Assembly: GCA_947601495.1 (NCBI GenBank)
Contig: CANQGE010000004.1
Coordinates: 38,061 to 102,060, forward strand
Length of the DNA: 64,000 bases
Origin: an uncultured Clostridia bacterium
GTDB lineage: Bacteria; Bacillota; Clostridia; TANB77; CAG-508
Direction: 5' to 3'
Below, in pieces: positions 20,087 through 30,500 of the stretch; position 1 is the stretch's first letter; each line of letters opens with the position of its first letter. Position numbers and translations under genes: made by a program. The notes under the pieces are model-generated. The model made no database searches and had not been told where the DNA came from. It saw only the letters and a program-made list of their open reading frames with translations.

Positions 20087-21565
20087 ATGGAATTAAAAAA
20101 ATTGTTATCAGGAATCGAAAACTTTAAAATAAAAGGCGACGAAGAATTAGATATAAAAAAAGTAGAGTGTAATTCTAAAAAAGTTATACCAAATTCTTTA
20201 TTTATAGCAATAAAGGGTTATGATTTTGATGGTCATGAATATATAGATGAAGCAATTCAAAATGGTGCAATAGCAGTTATGTTAGATATGTCAGCAGATT
20301 TTAAAAAAATAAAATTGCCAAAGAATATCACTGTTATTATCACAGACGATACTAGAAAAGCATTAGCTAGAGTATCTTGTAACTTTTTTGGAAATCCATC
20401 AAAACATTTTAAACTTATAGGAGTTACTGGAACAAAAGGAAAAACAACAACTACTTATATGATTAAATCAATCTTAGAACAAGCAGGATATAAAGTTGGT
20501 TTAATTGGAACAGTTGCAAACTATATTGGAGAAGAATGTTTAGGATTTAGTGATAGAACAACACCAGAAAGTTTAGAGTTGCAAGAGCTTTTCTATAAGA
20601 TGGCAAAAGCAAAAGTAGACTATGTTGTTATGGAAGTTTCTTCTCAAAGTTTAAAATTATCTAGAGTAGATGGAAGTTTTTTTGATTATGGAATTTTTAC
20701 AAATCTTTATAAAGACCACATTAGTTTAAAAGAACATGCAAATATGGATGAATATTTTGAATCAAAATTAAAACTATTTTCAATGTGCGCAAAAGGATTT
20801 GTAAATAGTGATGATTTTAAATGCAATAAAATAATAAAAGCATCACCAAACTGCCAAATAAAAACTTATGCCGTAGATAATAAAGCAGATTTATTGGCAA
20901 AAGATATTACAATAACAAATGTTGGTGTTGACTTTAAAGTTAAAATAGATACAAGAAATGAAAGAATTAAAGTAAATATTCCTGGAAGATATAGTGTTTA
21001 TAATGCCTTAGCAGCCATTTCTCTAGCAACAAGTTTAGGAATTGATGCAGAAAAAATTAAACAAGGATTAGAAAACATTGTTGTTCCAGGAAGAAACGAA
21101 CTTGTTCCAAACAAACAAGATTTAGCAATTATGATAGATTATGCTCACACAGCAGAAAGCTTAGAAAATGTACTACAAGCAGCAAAAACTTATACACCAG
21201 GAAGAGTAATTTGTGTGTTCGGCTGTGGCGGAGATAGAGATAGAGAAAAACGCCCAAGAATGGGAGAAGTTGCAGGAAGAGTTGCAGACTATACAATAGT
21301 TACAACAGATAATCCAAGAAGTGAAAAACCAGAAGACATCATTAGTGAAATAGAAAAAGGAATTTCAAAAACAAAAGGAAAATATGAAATAGTAGTAGAT
21401 AGAAAAGTAGCAATAAAAAAAGCTGTAAATATGGCAAACAAAAGAGATATCGTTATTTTGGCTGGAAAAGGTCATGAAACATATCAAGAAATAAATGGCG
21501 AAAAGAAGCCTTTTGATGAAAGAATTATTGTTAAAGAAATTTTAGGGGAGAAAAAGAATGACTAG
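20087..21565 (+). CDS. murE: UDP-MurNAc-tripeptide synthetase, meso-DAP type
   Basis: A 492-residue Mur ligase with an N-terminal substrate-binding domain, the ATP loop GTKGKTTTTY near residue 114, and a C-terminal domain carrying DNPR (about 408-411). In MurE, DNPR marks enzymes that add meso-diaminopimelate rather than lysine, so the wall is inferred to be A1-gamma-type. It adds residue 3 of the peptide stem in the cytoplasm using ATP. A run of five G at about 20070 serves as a ribosome site with a somewhat long spacing. Its end overlaps mraY by 8 bases, which suggests translational coupling. murF and murD, often beside it, are absent here. Confidence 0.95.
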   Translation: MELKKLLSGIENFKIKGDEELDIKKVECNSKKVIPNSLFIAIKGYDFDGHEYIDEAIQNGAIAVMLDMSADFKKIKLPKNITVIITDDTRKALARVSCNFFGNPSKHFKLIGVTGTKGKTTTTYMIKSILEQAGYKVGLIGTVANYIGEECLGFSDRTTPESLELQELFYKMAKAKVDYVVMEVSSQSLKLSRVDGSFFDYGIFTNLYKDHISLKEHANMDEYFESKLKLFSMCAKGFVNSDDFKCNKIIKASPNCQIKTYAVDNKADLLAKDITITNVGVDFKVKIDTRNERIKVNIPGRYSVYNALAAISLATSLGIDAEKIKQGLENIVVPGRNELVPNKQDLAIMIDYAHTAESLENVLQAAKTYTPGRVICVFGCGGDRDREKRPRMGEVAGRVADYTIVTTDNPRSEKPEDIISEIEKGISKTKGKYEIVVDRKVAIKKAVNMANKRDIVILAGKGHETYQEINGEKKPFDERIIVKEILGEKKND

Positions 21566-22523
21566 GCAAATAATCTGTTTAATATCAGCTTTTATTTTAA
21601 CAGCTATTTTAGGAAAAATAATTATACCTATTTTAAAAAAGTTAAAAGTTGGTCAGAGTGAAAGATTAGATGGTCCAAGAGCACATCTAAAAAAGCAAGG
21701 AACTCCTACAATGGGTGGAATAATGATGATTATTTCAATAATCGTTATAACCACAATATATTGCATTTTCAGCAAAGAAAATGTTATGCCAATACTTGCA
21801 GTTGCATTAGCAAGTTTAGGATTTGGAATAGTTGGATTTATAGATGACTTTAAAAAAGTTGTTTTAAAAAACACAGAAGGACTAAATCCTAAATTAAAAA
21901 TGCTTGGACTTCTTATAATATCAGTTATTTACACTATGTTTTTAATAAACTATGCTAAATTAGGAACAGATATTATAATACCAATTATAGATTACGATTT
22001 AAATTTACCAATTTGGATTTATGTACCATTTACAATACTTGTTATGCTTGCAAGTACAAATGCTGTAAACTTAACAGATGGTGTAGATGGATTGGCAGGC
22101 AGTGTAAGTGCAATAATGATTACAGCAATATCTATAATTGCTTTTAGAGCAGGAAACTTTGGAATATCTATTTTTGGAGCAATAGTAGTAGGAAGTTTAA
22201 TAGGATTTTTAATATATAATTTTTATAAAGCAAAAGTAATGATGGGAGATACTGGTTCGCTTTTATTAGGTGGCGTAATTTCAAGTATGACAATATATTT
22301 AAAATTACCTCTAATATTACTAATAATTGCAATCATTCCAGTTATAGAAACTCTATCTGTAATATTGCAAGTTATATATTTTAGAAAAACAGGAAAAAGA
22401 CTATTTAAAATGTCTCCATTACATCATCATTTTGAACTAAGTGGTTGGAGAGAAAACAAAGTAGTTGCAGTTTTTTCAGGAATAACATTAATTGCATCTA
22501 CAATAGCAATTTTAATTGTTTAA
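21558..22523 (+). CDS. mraY: Phospho-MurNAc-pentapeptide transferase (lipid I synthesis)
   Basis: A 321-residue polytopic membrane enzyme. The family blocks are all present: GTPTMGG near residue 50, GFIDDFKK with the catalytic Asp pair, NLTDGVDGLAG, GDTGSLLLGG and the C-terminal PLHHHFEL. It moves phospho-MurNAc-pentapeptide onto undecaprenyl phosphate. The start overlaps the murE end by 8 bases and has GGGGAG just upstream. Length is normal for the family. Confidence 0.95.
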   Translation: MTRQIICLISAFILTAILGKIIIPILKKLKVGQSERLDGPRAHLKKQGTPTMGGIMMIISIIVITTIYCIFSKENVMPILAVALASLGFGIVGFIDDFKKVVLKNTEGLNPKLKMLGLLIISVIYTMFLINYAKLGTDIIIPIIDYDLNLPIWIYVPFTILVMLASTNAVNLTDGVDGLAGSVSAIMITAISIIAFRAGNFGISIFGAIVVGSLIGFLIYNFYKAKVMMGDTGSLLLGGVISSMTIYLKLPLILLIIAIIPVIETLSVILQVIYFRKTGKRLFKMSPLHHHFELSGWRENKVVAVFSGITLIASTIAILIV

Positions 22524-22576
22524 AGCGGTTTATAGGTATCCATTAAAAACCTAAATTTACAAAGGATTTTAAGCAA

Positions 22577-23747
22577 ATGGCAAGAAAGAAGAAAAAAAAG
22601 ATTGGCTTATTTCTTAATAAAAAGTTTGATCATTCAATTTTAATAATAACATTAATTCTTTTATGTTTAGGATTAATAATGCTATTATCTGCTAGTGCGC
22701 CAAAATCCTATTCTGAAGATGGCACAAGCTATAGCTATGTTATAAGGCAGGGAGGTTTTGCCATATTAGGAATAATTGCAATGTTTGCGATTTCTAAATT
22801 TGATTATAGAAATTTAAAAAAATTTAAATGGTTCAAATGGGCACTATACATTGGAACAGTTGCATTACTTGTTTTAGTAGAGTTTATAGGTGTTGGAGAA
22901 AAAGGAGCTAAAAGATGGATTGCTATCGCAAATTTTAACTTTCAACCATCTGAGGTAGCAAAAGTAGCATTTATAGTTTTTTATGCAGATTTATTAAGTA
23001 GTTTAAAAGAAAGCAATAAAATAAATAAATTTGTAATGGGATTTATATATCCATTACTTTTCTTAATTCCAGTAGGAATTACAATTTTTTATTTACAAAA
23101 CCACTTAAGTGCAACTATAATAATTATTGGAATTACATTTATTCAAATGTTTGTTGCAGGAACTTTGCTTAGATATTTTGTTGGAGCAGGAAGTGTGGGA
23201 ATTGCTGGAATAGCAGCAATATTAATGAAAATGATGGCAGATGGAAAGCTAACCAACTTTAGATTTGGAAGAATCCAAACATGGCTTGATATAGAGCATG
23301 CAAGTCTTACAGATGAAGCTTGGCAAATAAATCAAAGTTTATATGCTATTGGTTCAGGTGGCTTGTTTGGTGTAGGACTTGGAAAAAGTAATCAAAAACA
23401 TTTATATTTACCAGAACCACACAATGATTTCATCTTTTCTGTTTTAGCAGAAGAATGGGGTTTTTTTCGGATGCTCAATGGTAATAATTCTATTTATACT
23501 TTTTGTATGGAGAGGAATTGTTATAGCAATAAAGTCTGAAGATACCTTTGGAAGCCTAATAGCAATTGGTATAACAACAATGATAGGACTTCAAGCATTA
23601 ATAAACATAGCAGTTGTTACAAATACAATACCAGTAACAGGTATATCTCTACCATTCTTTAGTTATGGTGGAACTGCTATGATTATGGACTTAGTTGCAG
23701 TAGGACTTTTACTTAGTGTTTCAAGAAATAGTAGAAAGAGTAACTAG
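22577..23747 (+). CDS. ftsW: Lipid II polymerase/division protein FtsW, read through a +1 frameshift at CGG
   Basis: A SEDS-family polytopic protein in two overlapping frames: 22577-23539 gives residues up to AEEWGFF, and the rest, from about 23471 to 23747, continues as GCSMVIILFILFVWRG and ends with the conserved TNTIPVTG and SLPFFSYGG. FtsW/RodA proteins have EEWGF-[I/F]-G at this point, so the junction is pinned to GGT TTT TTT CGG A. Omitting one base there gives 389 residues, the normal family length. CGG (23468-23470) is in frame at the shift, and the 0 frame stops at TGA 23537. A real mutation in this usually essential gene is unlikely. The choices are programmed +1 shifting at CGG or an extra T in the T7 run. 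It sits between mraY and murG. Confidence 0.85.
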
Positions 23748-23804
23748 TTAAATTTAAGCTTATGGAATGCTTTAATTTCCAAATTTTAAATAAAGGATGT
23801 TATA

Positions 23805-24926
23805 ATGAGAGTTGTAATTTCAGCTGCTGGCACAGGCGGACACATTAATCCAGGAATAGCAATAGCTAATAAAATAAAAGAAAAAGACCCTAAGTCTGAA
23901 ATTTTATTTATAGGAACAAATAGGGGCTTAGAAGTTGATTTAGTTCAAAGAGCAGGTTATAAATTAAGAACTATTGAAGCTTATGGATTAAAAAAAGAAA
24001 TATCAATAACAAACCTAAAGCACATATATCAAACACTTTCAAGCCAAAAAGACGTTAAAAAAATACTTGACGAATTTAAGCCAGATTTAGTTTTAGGAAC
24101 TGGTGGATATATTTGTGGACCAGTGTTTAATGTAGCAATAAAGAAAAAAATTCCAACAGTATTTCACGAAAGCAATGCATATCCAGGAAAAGCTGTAAAA
24201 ATGTTTTCTAAAAAAGTTGACGAAATTTTAGTAGGTTTTGAAGATACAAAATTTAAATTAGATGGTTGCAAAAAAGTAGTTGTAACAGGAACTCCTACTA
24301 AAATAAGAAAACAAAAAATACCTTATATTAGAAAAAAAGAAATATTGGATTCACTTGGAATTAAAAATGAATTACCAATAGTTTTAGTTTTTGGTGGAAG
24401 TCAAGGTGCTCAAAAAATTAATGAAGCATTAACAGAACTTGTAAAGAAAAATAAAAATGAAAATTATCAAATAATATGGGCAACAGGAACAAAGCAATTT
24501 GACATAGTAAAAGAAAGCTTTGAAAGAGATAACATTTATTTTAATATGTTAAAAAATGTAAAAATCGTGCCATACATTTATAATATGGAAGAATTAATGA
24601 ATATGGCAGATTTATTAATATGCAGAAGTGGAGCAATGACTATAACAGAAGTTTCAATAGTAGGAAAGCCAGCAATTTTTATACCGCTTCCTTCAAAATC
24701 TGCTAATAGACAAGAAGATAATGCATTAGTTTTAGAGAAAATAGGTGCAGCAAAAATAATTTTAAATAAAGAAGTAAATGGAGAAAATTTATCATCAGCT
24801 ATTGATGAAATTATAAATGATAAATCAGAATTAGAAGAAATGGGAAGACTAGCAAACACTATTGCACCAACAGATGTGGAAGAAAAAATATATAATGAAT
24901 TAGTAAATTTAGTAAGTAAAAATTAA
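23805..24926 (+). CDS. murG: Lipid II synthase (UDP-GlcNAc:lipid I GlcNAc transferase)
   Basis: A 373-residue GT28 glycosyltransferase. The N-terminal GTGGHINPGIAIA loop binds lipid I, FHESNAYPG follows in the N-domain, GGSQGAQKIN opens the C-domain, and CRSGAMTITE plus PSKSANRQEDNA form the UDP-GlcNAc site. It acts on the inner membrane face, adding GlcNAc to lipid I. It follows ftsW by 57 bases in the same direction. AAAGGATGT precedes the ATG. Confidence 0.95.
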   Translation: MRVVISAAGTGGHINPGIAIANKIKEKDPKSEILFIGTNRGLEVDLVQRAGYKLRTIEAYGLKKEISITNLKHIYQTLSSQKDVKKILDEFKPDLVLGTGGYICGPVFNVAIKKKIPTVFHESNAYPGKAVKMFSKKVDEILVGFEDTKFKLDGCKKVVVTGTPTKIRKQKIPYIRKKEILDSLGIKNELPIVLVFGGSQGAQKINEALTELVKKNKNENYQIIWATGTKQFDIVKESFERDNIYFNMLKNVKIVPYIYNMEELMNMADLLICRSGAMTITEVSIVGKPAIFIPLPSKSANRQEDNALVLEKIGAAKIILNKEVNGENLSSAIDEIINDKSELEEMGRLANTIAPTDVEEKIYNELVNLVSKN

Positions 24927-25055
24927 AATTACTTGCATAAATTCTAATAATGATTTAAAATACTTAAAGTAAAATATGAATATTAAAATAAATACTAAAG
25001 AAAATATTGAATAAAACAAATTTTAAAAAGAATATTGAAGTTTAGGAGAATTTTA

Positions 25056-27149
25056 ATGGTTGATAAATTAGTTATTGTTGAGTCACCAGCTAAAGCAAAT
25101 ACAATTAATAAATACTTAGGTAGTAAAAGCAAAGTAGTTGCATCAATGGGACATGTAAGAGATTTACCAAAATCTAAACTAGGAATAAACATAAATAAAA
25201 ATTTTGAACCAGAATATATAAACATAAGAGGTAAAGCAAGTCTTATTAATTCACTAAAAAAAGAAGCTAAAAATGCTAAAAAAGTTTATCTTGCAACTGA
25301 CCCTGACCGTGAAGGAGAAGCAATTGCATGGCATTTAGCATATATACTTGGAATAAGTGAAGATGAAGTCTGCAGAGTAACTTTTAATGAAATAACAAAA
25401 TCAGCAGTAAAAAATGGAATAGATAATCCAAGAAAAATAGATTTAAACTTAATAGATGCACAACAAGCAAGACGTGTTTTAGATAGAATAGTAGGTTACA
25501 AAATAAGCCCAGTATTATGGAAAAAAGTTAAAAGAGGTTTGTCAGCAGGTAGAGTTCAATCTGTAGCCGTTAGATTAATTGTAGAAAGAGAAGAAGAAAT
25601 TGAAAACTTTATTCCAGAAGAATATTGGAATATAAATTTAAAAGTATCAGATAAAAAAACTAAAACAAAATTTGATTGTAAATTCGTAGGAAAAAATGGC
25701 CAAAAGGTAGAGCTTCATTCAAAAGAAGAAGTAGATGCTATTTTAAAAGACCTTGACAAAGCAGAGTATGTTGTTAAAGATGTGAAAAAAGGAGAAAGAA
25801 AAAGAACTCCAGCTCCACCTTTTACAACTAGCACACTTCAACAAGATGCATCTAGAAAATTAAACTTTGCAATTAAGAAAACAATGTCTGTTGCACAAAG
25901 TTTATATGAAGGTGTAAAGCTTCCAGAATATGGACATACTGGTTTAATTACTTATATGAGAACAGATTCTACAAGAATTTCAAATGAAGCTAGAGCATCT
26001 GCAAAAGAATATATAGAAAAAAATTATGGTGCAAGTTACTACGAAAATAGATTTTATAGAACAAATTCAGATGCACAAGATGCTCATGAGGCAATTAGAC
26101 CATCTCACATAGAACTTACACCAGAAATGATAAAATCAAGTTTATCTCAAGATCAATATAAACTTTATAGATTAATTTATAATAGATTTATTGCAAGTCA
26201 AATGGCTTCAGCAATTTACGATACAGTAGCAGTTTCAATAGATGGAAATGAATATAACTTTAAAGCAAATGGCCAAACATTAAGATTTAAAGGATATATG
26301 ACTTTATATGTTGAAAACGAAGAAAAAGAAGAATTTGAAAAAATTCCAGAACTTGATATAGGAGAAAAGGTTAAGAAAGAAAAAATAGATGCAAAGCAAA
26401 GCTTTACAGAGCCACCTCCAAGATATACAGAAGCAAGTCTTGTAAAAACTTTGGAAGAAAAGGGAATAGGAAGACCAAGTACTTATGCGCCTACAATCAC
26501 AACAATTCTTACAAGAAGATATATTGAAAAAGTTCAAAAGCAATTAATTCCAACAGATTTAGGAAAAGTTGTAAATAAACTTCTTATAGAGAATTTTGAT
26601 GATGTTATAAATGTAGAATTCACAGCAAACATGGAAGAAAAATTCGATGAAATTGCAGAAGGAAAAGAAAAATGGAAAAGAGTTATAAAAGAATTCTACA
26701 CACCTTTTGAAAAAGTTGTGGAAAAAGTAGATAAAGAATTAGAACATGTTAAATTAGAATATGAAGAATCAGATGTTCCATGTGAAAAATGTGGTAGAAT
26801 GATGGTTATAAAATACGGAAGATATGGAAAATTTTTGGCTTGTCCTGGCTATCCAGAATGTAGAAATGCAAAACCAATTGTGGAAACAATTGATGTTCCT
26901 TGTCCAATTTGTGGTGGAGCAGTTCAAGTTAGAAAAACTAAAACAAGAAGAAATTATTATATCTGCGAAAACAATAAGGGCGAGAATGAAGGTTGTGAAT
27001 ACATTTCTTGGAATAAACCAAAACCAGGAGAAAAATTCGTTCCTGCATCAGAAGATTCTGAATTAAAGAAAGAAAAGAAAAAAGTAGCTAGAAAAAGAGT
27101 AACTAAAAGAAGAGGGGCAAGGAAAACTACTAGAAAAACAAAGAAATAA
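25056..27149 (+). CDS. topA: DNA topoisomerase I
   Basis: ATG 25056 is chosen because AGGAG lies at 25044-25048; an in-frame TTG 21 bases upstream has no ribosome site. About 697 residues. The TOPRIM domain starts at LVIVESPAKA, with ATDPDREGEA as the acidic metal motif. The active-site tyrosine lies in YMRTDSTRIS. Two C-terminal zinc ribbons follow (PCEKCG...CPGYPEC and PCPICGG...C...C), then a Lys/Arg-rich tail that binds DNA nonspecifically. It relaxes negative supercoils through 5'-phosphotyrosine strand cleavage. It is transcribed toward the T7SS operon and shares a bidirectional terminator with it. Confidence 0.96.
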   Translation: MVDKLVIVESPAKANTINKYLGSKSKVVASMGHVRDLPKSKLGININKNFEPEYINIRGKASLINSLKKEAKNAKKVYLATDPDREGEAIAWHLAYILGISEDEVCRVTFNEITKSAVKNGIDNPRKIDLNLIDAQQARRVLDRIVGYKISPVLWKKVKRGLSAGRVQSVAVRLIVEREEEIENFIPEEYWNINLKVSDKKTKTKFDCKFVGKNGQKVELHSKEEVDAILKDLDKAEYVVKDVKKGERKRTPAPPFTTSTLQQDASRKLNFAIKKTMSVAQSLYEGVKLPEYGHTGLITYMRTDSTRISNEARASAKEYIEKNYGASYYENRFYRTNSDAQDAHEAIRPSHIELTPEMIKSSLSQDQYKLYRLIYNRFIASQMASAIYDTVAVSIDGNEYNFKANGQTLRFKGYMTLYVENEEKEEFEKIPELDIGEKVKKEKIDAKQSFTEPPPRYTEASLVKTLEEKGIGRPSTYAPTITTILTRRYIEKVQKQLIPTDLGKVVNKLLIENFDDVINVEFTANMEEKFDEIAEGKEKWKRVIKEFYTPFEKVVEKVDKELEHVKLEYEESDVPCEKCGRMMVIKYGRYGKFLACPGYPECRNAKPIVETIDVPCPICGGAVQVRKTKTRRNYYICENNKGENEGCEYISWNKPKPGEKFVPASEDSELKKEKKKVARKRVTKRRGARKTTRKTKK

Positions 27150-27211
27150 AGCAAATATTAAAAAAAGTTTATAAAAGTAAAATAGAAAATAACTAAAAAG
27201 CAGAAATTATA

Positions 27212-27269
27212 AAAAACTGATAAATTTGATTAAAATTCAATTTAGAAAATATCAAATTTATCAGTTTTT
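27212..27269. terminator. Bidirectional terminator between topA and the T7SS operon
   Basis: A perfect 19-bp stem (27212-27230 with 27251-27269), A-rich on the left and T-rich on the right, closes a 20-base loop. The symmetry gives a U-tract on both strands, serving topA (+) and yukD (-). Confidence 0.85.
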
Positions 27270-27274
27270 AAATT

Positions 27275-27526
27275 TTAAATTAATATAAGTTCAGTTCCAT
27301 TTTGAATGTTTGTATCTCTAAGCAAAGAATTTAAATTATAGTGCATGCCTGTTTTTTTATTATATAAAATTGGAATTTTATCTGTAGGGTAAATGTTATC
27401 ATTTAACTCATTTACACCTCTTAGTAACAATTTAATAATAGTATAAATTGTTTTATTTAATGGAAGCCACACATCATATTGTTTGTCAATTCTAGGAAAT
27501 GATATTTTTACTAATATTTTATTCAT
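27275..27526 (-). CDS. YukD/EsaB-like ubiquitin-fold T7SS protein
   Basis: ATG at 27526 is chosen because GAGGAGG lies 9-10 bases upstream on the minus strand; a TTG 18 bases further out overlaps that site. 83 residues. The pattern ILVKISFPRIDKQYDVWLP, then a helix (TIYTIIKLLL), and an end in DTNIQNGTELILI fits the ubiquitin-like YukD family (PF08817). YukD/EsaB are cytosolic accessory or regulatory components of Firmicutes type VII secretion. It overlaps the 3' end of essC by 8 bases, supporting the view that essC extends to 27519. Confidence 0.8.
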   Translation of the reverse strand: MNKILVKISFPRIDKQYDVWLPLNKTIYTIIKLLLRGVNELNDNIYPTDKIPILYNKKTGMHYNLNSLLRDTNIQNGTELILI

Positions 27527-30500
27527 TTGACTTTTCCTCCTCAATTCCTATAAGTTTAATTAAAACAGGTATACCATTTTGAACAACATAACCATAACTA
27601 TCTCCACAATTGTTTTCAATACCTCTTACAGAGTAATCTCTAGAAATTAATGTTTGATTAGAAAATCCATTTCCAATCCAAATACCAGACTGCCTATTAG
27701 TATAATCTGAGTACCATGGAGCGTATATGTATTTTTTCAAATCATCTGCGTTTTCAACAATAATAAAGCTATGCTTACCTTTTCCGTTTTACTTTTTTTA
27801 GGAAATCATTAAAATCATTTTTGTTAAAAGATTCATCAGAAGCTAGTTTATTAATTCCTATAATTGCACATAAAGAAAATGTATTACCAGGTTCTTTCAT
27901 TTCTTCGCTTATAGTTTTAATAAAGTTATCATAATCTTCTTTTAAATTATCTTTTGATTTCTGTGTATCTAAAATATTTATTTTTACATCTTTAAGAGTT
28001 TTTACTTCCTCCAATATATAATTTGAATATAAAATTGCTGTGCTTAAATTACTTGATGCAAATACAGTCATAAATGATGAAGAAAAGTTATAGATATATG
28101 GTTCTAAGTCTTTTTTTATTAAGCCTAATGGTACGTTTGAAATATCTTTTAAGTAAGGTAACATATCATCTAATTCAATTTTGTCAGGAAGAGTTGGTAT
28201 GTGTGGGGCTTTTACTTCATTTTCAATATTTAATTTTTCTATAGTTTCTCCGATTAATTTATTATAGTTTGTATCTTCACATATTTTAGCTGTTTGAAAT
28301 TCTAATACCTGTTTTTTAATTTGTATTAAACCTCTACCAAATAAGTTAGAAGGCCTTTTATCTTTTACTCCAGTAAATATGTTATAATATTCACTTTCGT
28401 CATTTAATTGTAATGCAATCTTATTATTGAAATTTGAGGTTAATCTGTATCTCATAAATCTTGTAGAGCCAACATTAACAACAAACAATACACCACACTG
28501 AGGGCCTTCTCTTGTTAATGTCATAATTAAATCATCATAATCTTTACCACAATTTTCATAAAAAGTTTCATAGTTATTTATCATAACAACTATAAGTGGC
28601 AATACATTTCCTTCAGAAATATATAAATTATAATCACCATTATAATCAGAAAGAAGTTGCTTTCTAGTGGTAATTTGCTTAGAAATTAAGTCGAAAAATT
28701 TATCTATTTTTTCATCGTCTCCTGCAAACATAATATCACCAACATGTGGAGATTTACGGAATATTTTTAAGGCTTCTGTACCAAAATCTAAAATATACAT
28801 TTGAACCTGATTTGTAGAATATGTTGACATTAATTCATATGTTAGCGTAGAAAGTAAAGTTTCTTTTCCACTTTCACCACTACCATAAATAATAACATTA
28901 TCTTTTTTAGAAAAATCTATTTCTACTAATCCTTGGCTTTGATTAAATGGATCGTCATATTCGCCAATAACAGCTTTTACAGTATTTTTGCTTTCTTTGA
29001 AATTATATTTGCTTTTTAAATTATCTAAATATAAATTTTCTGGTATAGGATCTAGCCATAAATTTTTAGTTTTAATATTTTCACTTTTCGCTAATTCATA
29101 TATGTATTTTAATATGTTTGTTAATTGCTCACCTTTAGAATCAGCATTTTTTTGCTTTAAATCCTCTATTTTTTTAATAGGTAAACCTGTGTTTGAAACA
29201 AATTCAACTGAACTATCAATTTGTTTTACAGGCATATTAGATTCAATATAAGGAGAACCAGCCCAGCCTGATTGACCTAATACAAAGTATTCGTTTTGAC
29301 CAACTTTTAAATAAAATTGTCCTGGATTTTTTAAATAAGCTGCATCTGCTCTTAGAATTACGTCATGACTATCAGATGTGTTTTGAACTTTTAAGCAAAT
29401 TGCAAATTTACTATTACTACGAATTTGATCGTTTACTATTCCACTTGGTTTTTGAGTTGCTAAGATTAAATGCACTCCAAGACTACGACCAATTCTAGAT
29501 ACACTTACAAGTTCGTCCATAAAATCTGGCTGTTGTTGCTTTAATTCTGCGAACTCATCACATATTATAAAAAGGTGAGCAATTGGCTCTTTAACAATTC
29601 CATCATGATATAATTTTTGATATTTATAAATATCAATGGTTCCTTCGTTTGTTAGATTTCTTGCATTATTAAACATAATTTGTCTTCTTCTTAATTCACT
29701 TTGAATAGAAGTAAGAGACCTTTTTAAACCATTTTTTTCTATGTTTGTAATTGTTCCTACTAAATGAGGAAGTTTAATATTATTTTTTTGGAATGCTCCT
29801 GCTAGTCCACCACCTTTATAGTCAATAAGTAAGAAAGATACATCATCTGGATGATAGTTTACAGCTAAAGATAGAATATAAGTCATTATAAATTCACTTT
29901 TTCCAGAACCAGTAGAACCTGCAATTAGTCCATGTGGACCGTGGAATTTTTCATGAGCATCTAAAGATAAAATAATACCATTATTATCAATTCCAATTGG
30001 TGCTCTTAAAGAAAGGGTAGAGTCGTTTCTTCTCCATCTACCAAGAATATCTAATTGGTTTATGTTTCCAACATTATACATCTCTAGAAAAGAAAAATTG
30101 CTTGGAAGAGAAGTTGCCTTTTTTTCTACTCTAATAGGAATGTTAGCTAATTTTTGAACTATTTTCTCAAAGAATATTGTAATTAAAGTATCTATTTTAA
30201 TTTCTAATTGATTTTCTGGATCCATTCCATTTTCAAAAAGTGAAGCATTTTTTTCATCTTTTACATAAATGAAAGTTTTACAACTGCTTGGCAAATCATA
30301 AACATTCTTTGAAACGCATAGTAAACTGAATCCAGGATTAATATTACTATTATTATTGTTAAAAATATTTTGAACAAAATTTAAATCTTCTATTTTTTTA
30401 TAATCATCTGTAATGATTAAATAATAAGGCTTAAATACATTATAATCAGCGTTTTTACTGTCATTTGATGTTCTATTATTAAATTCTTCAACTAAGAACT

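Noticed and set aside
23461..23467. Extra T in a T7 run as the whole explanation of the split ftsW
   Set aside because: It remains possible for this gene alone, but the essC and 61011 junctions lie at short A-runs and share the in-frame CGG, so independent homopolymer errors do not explain the pattern well.
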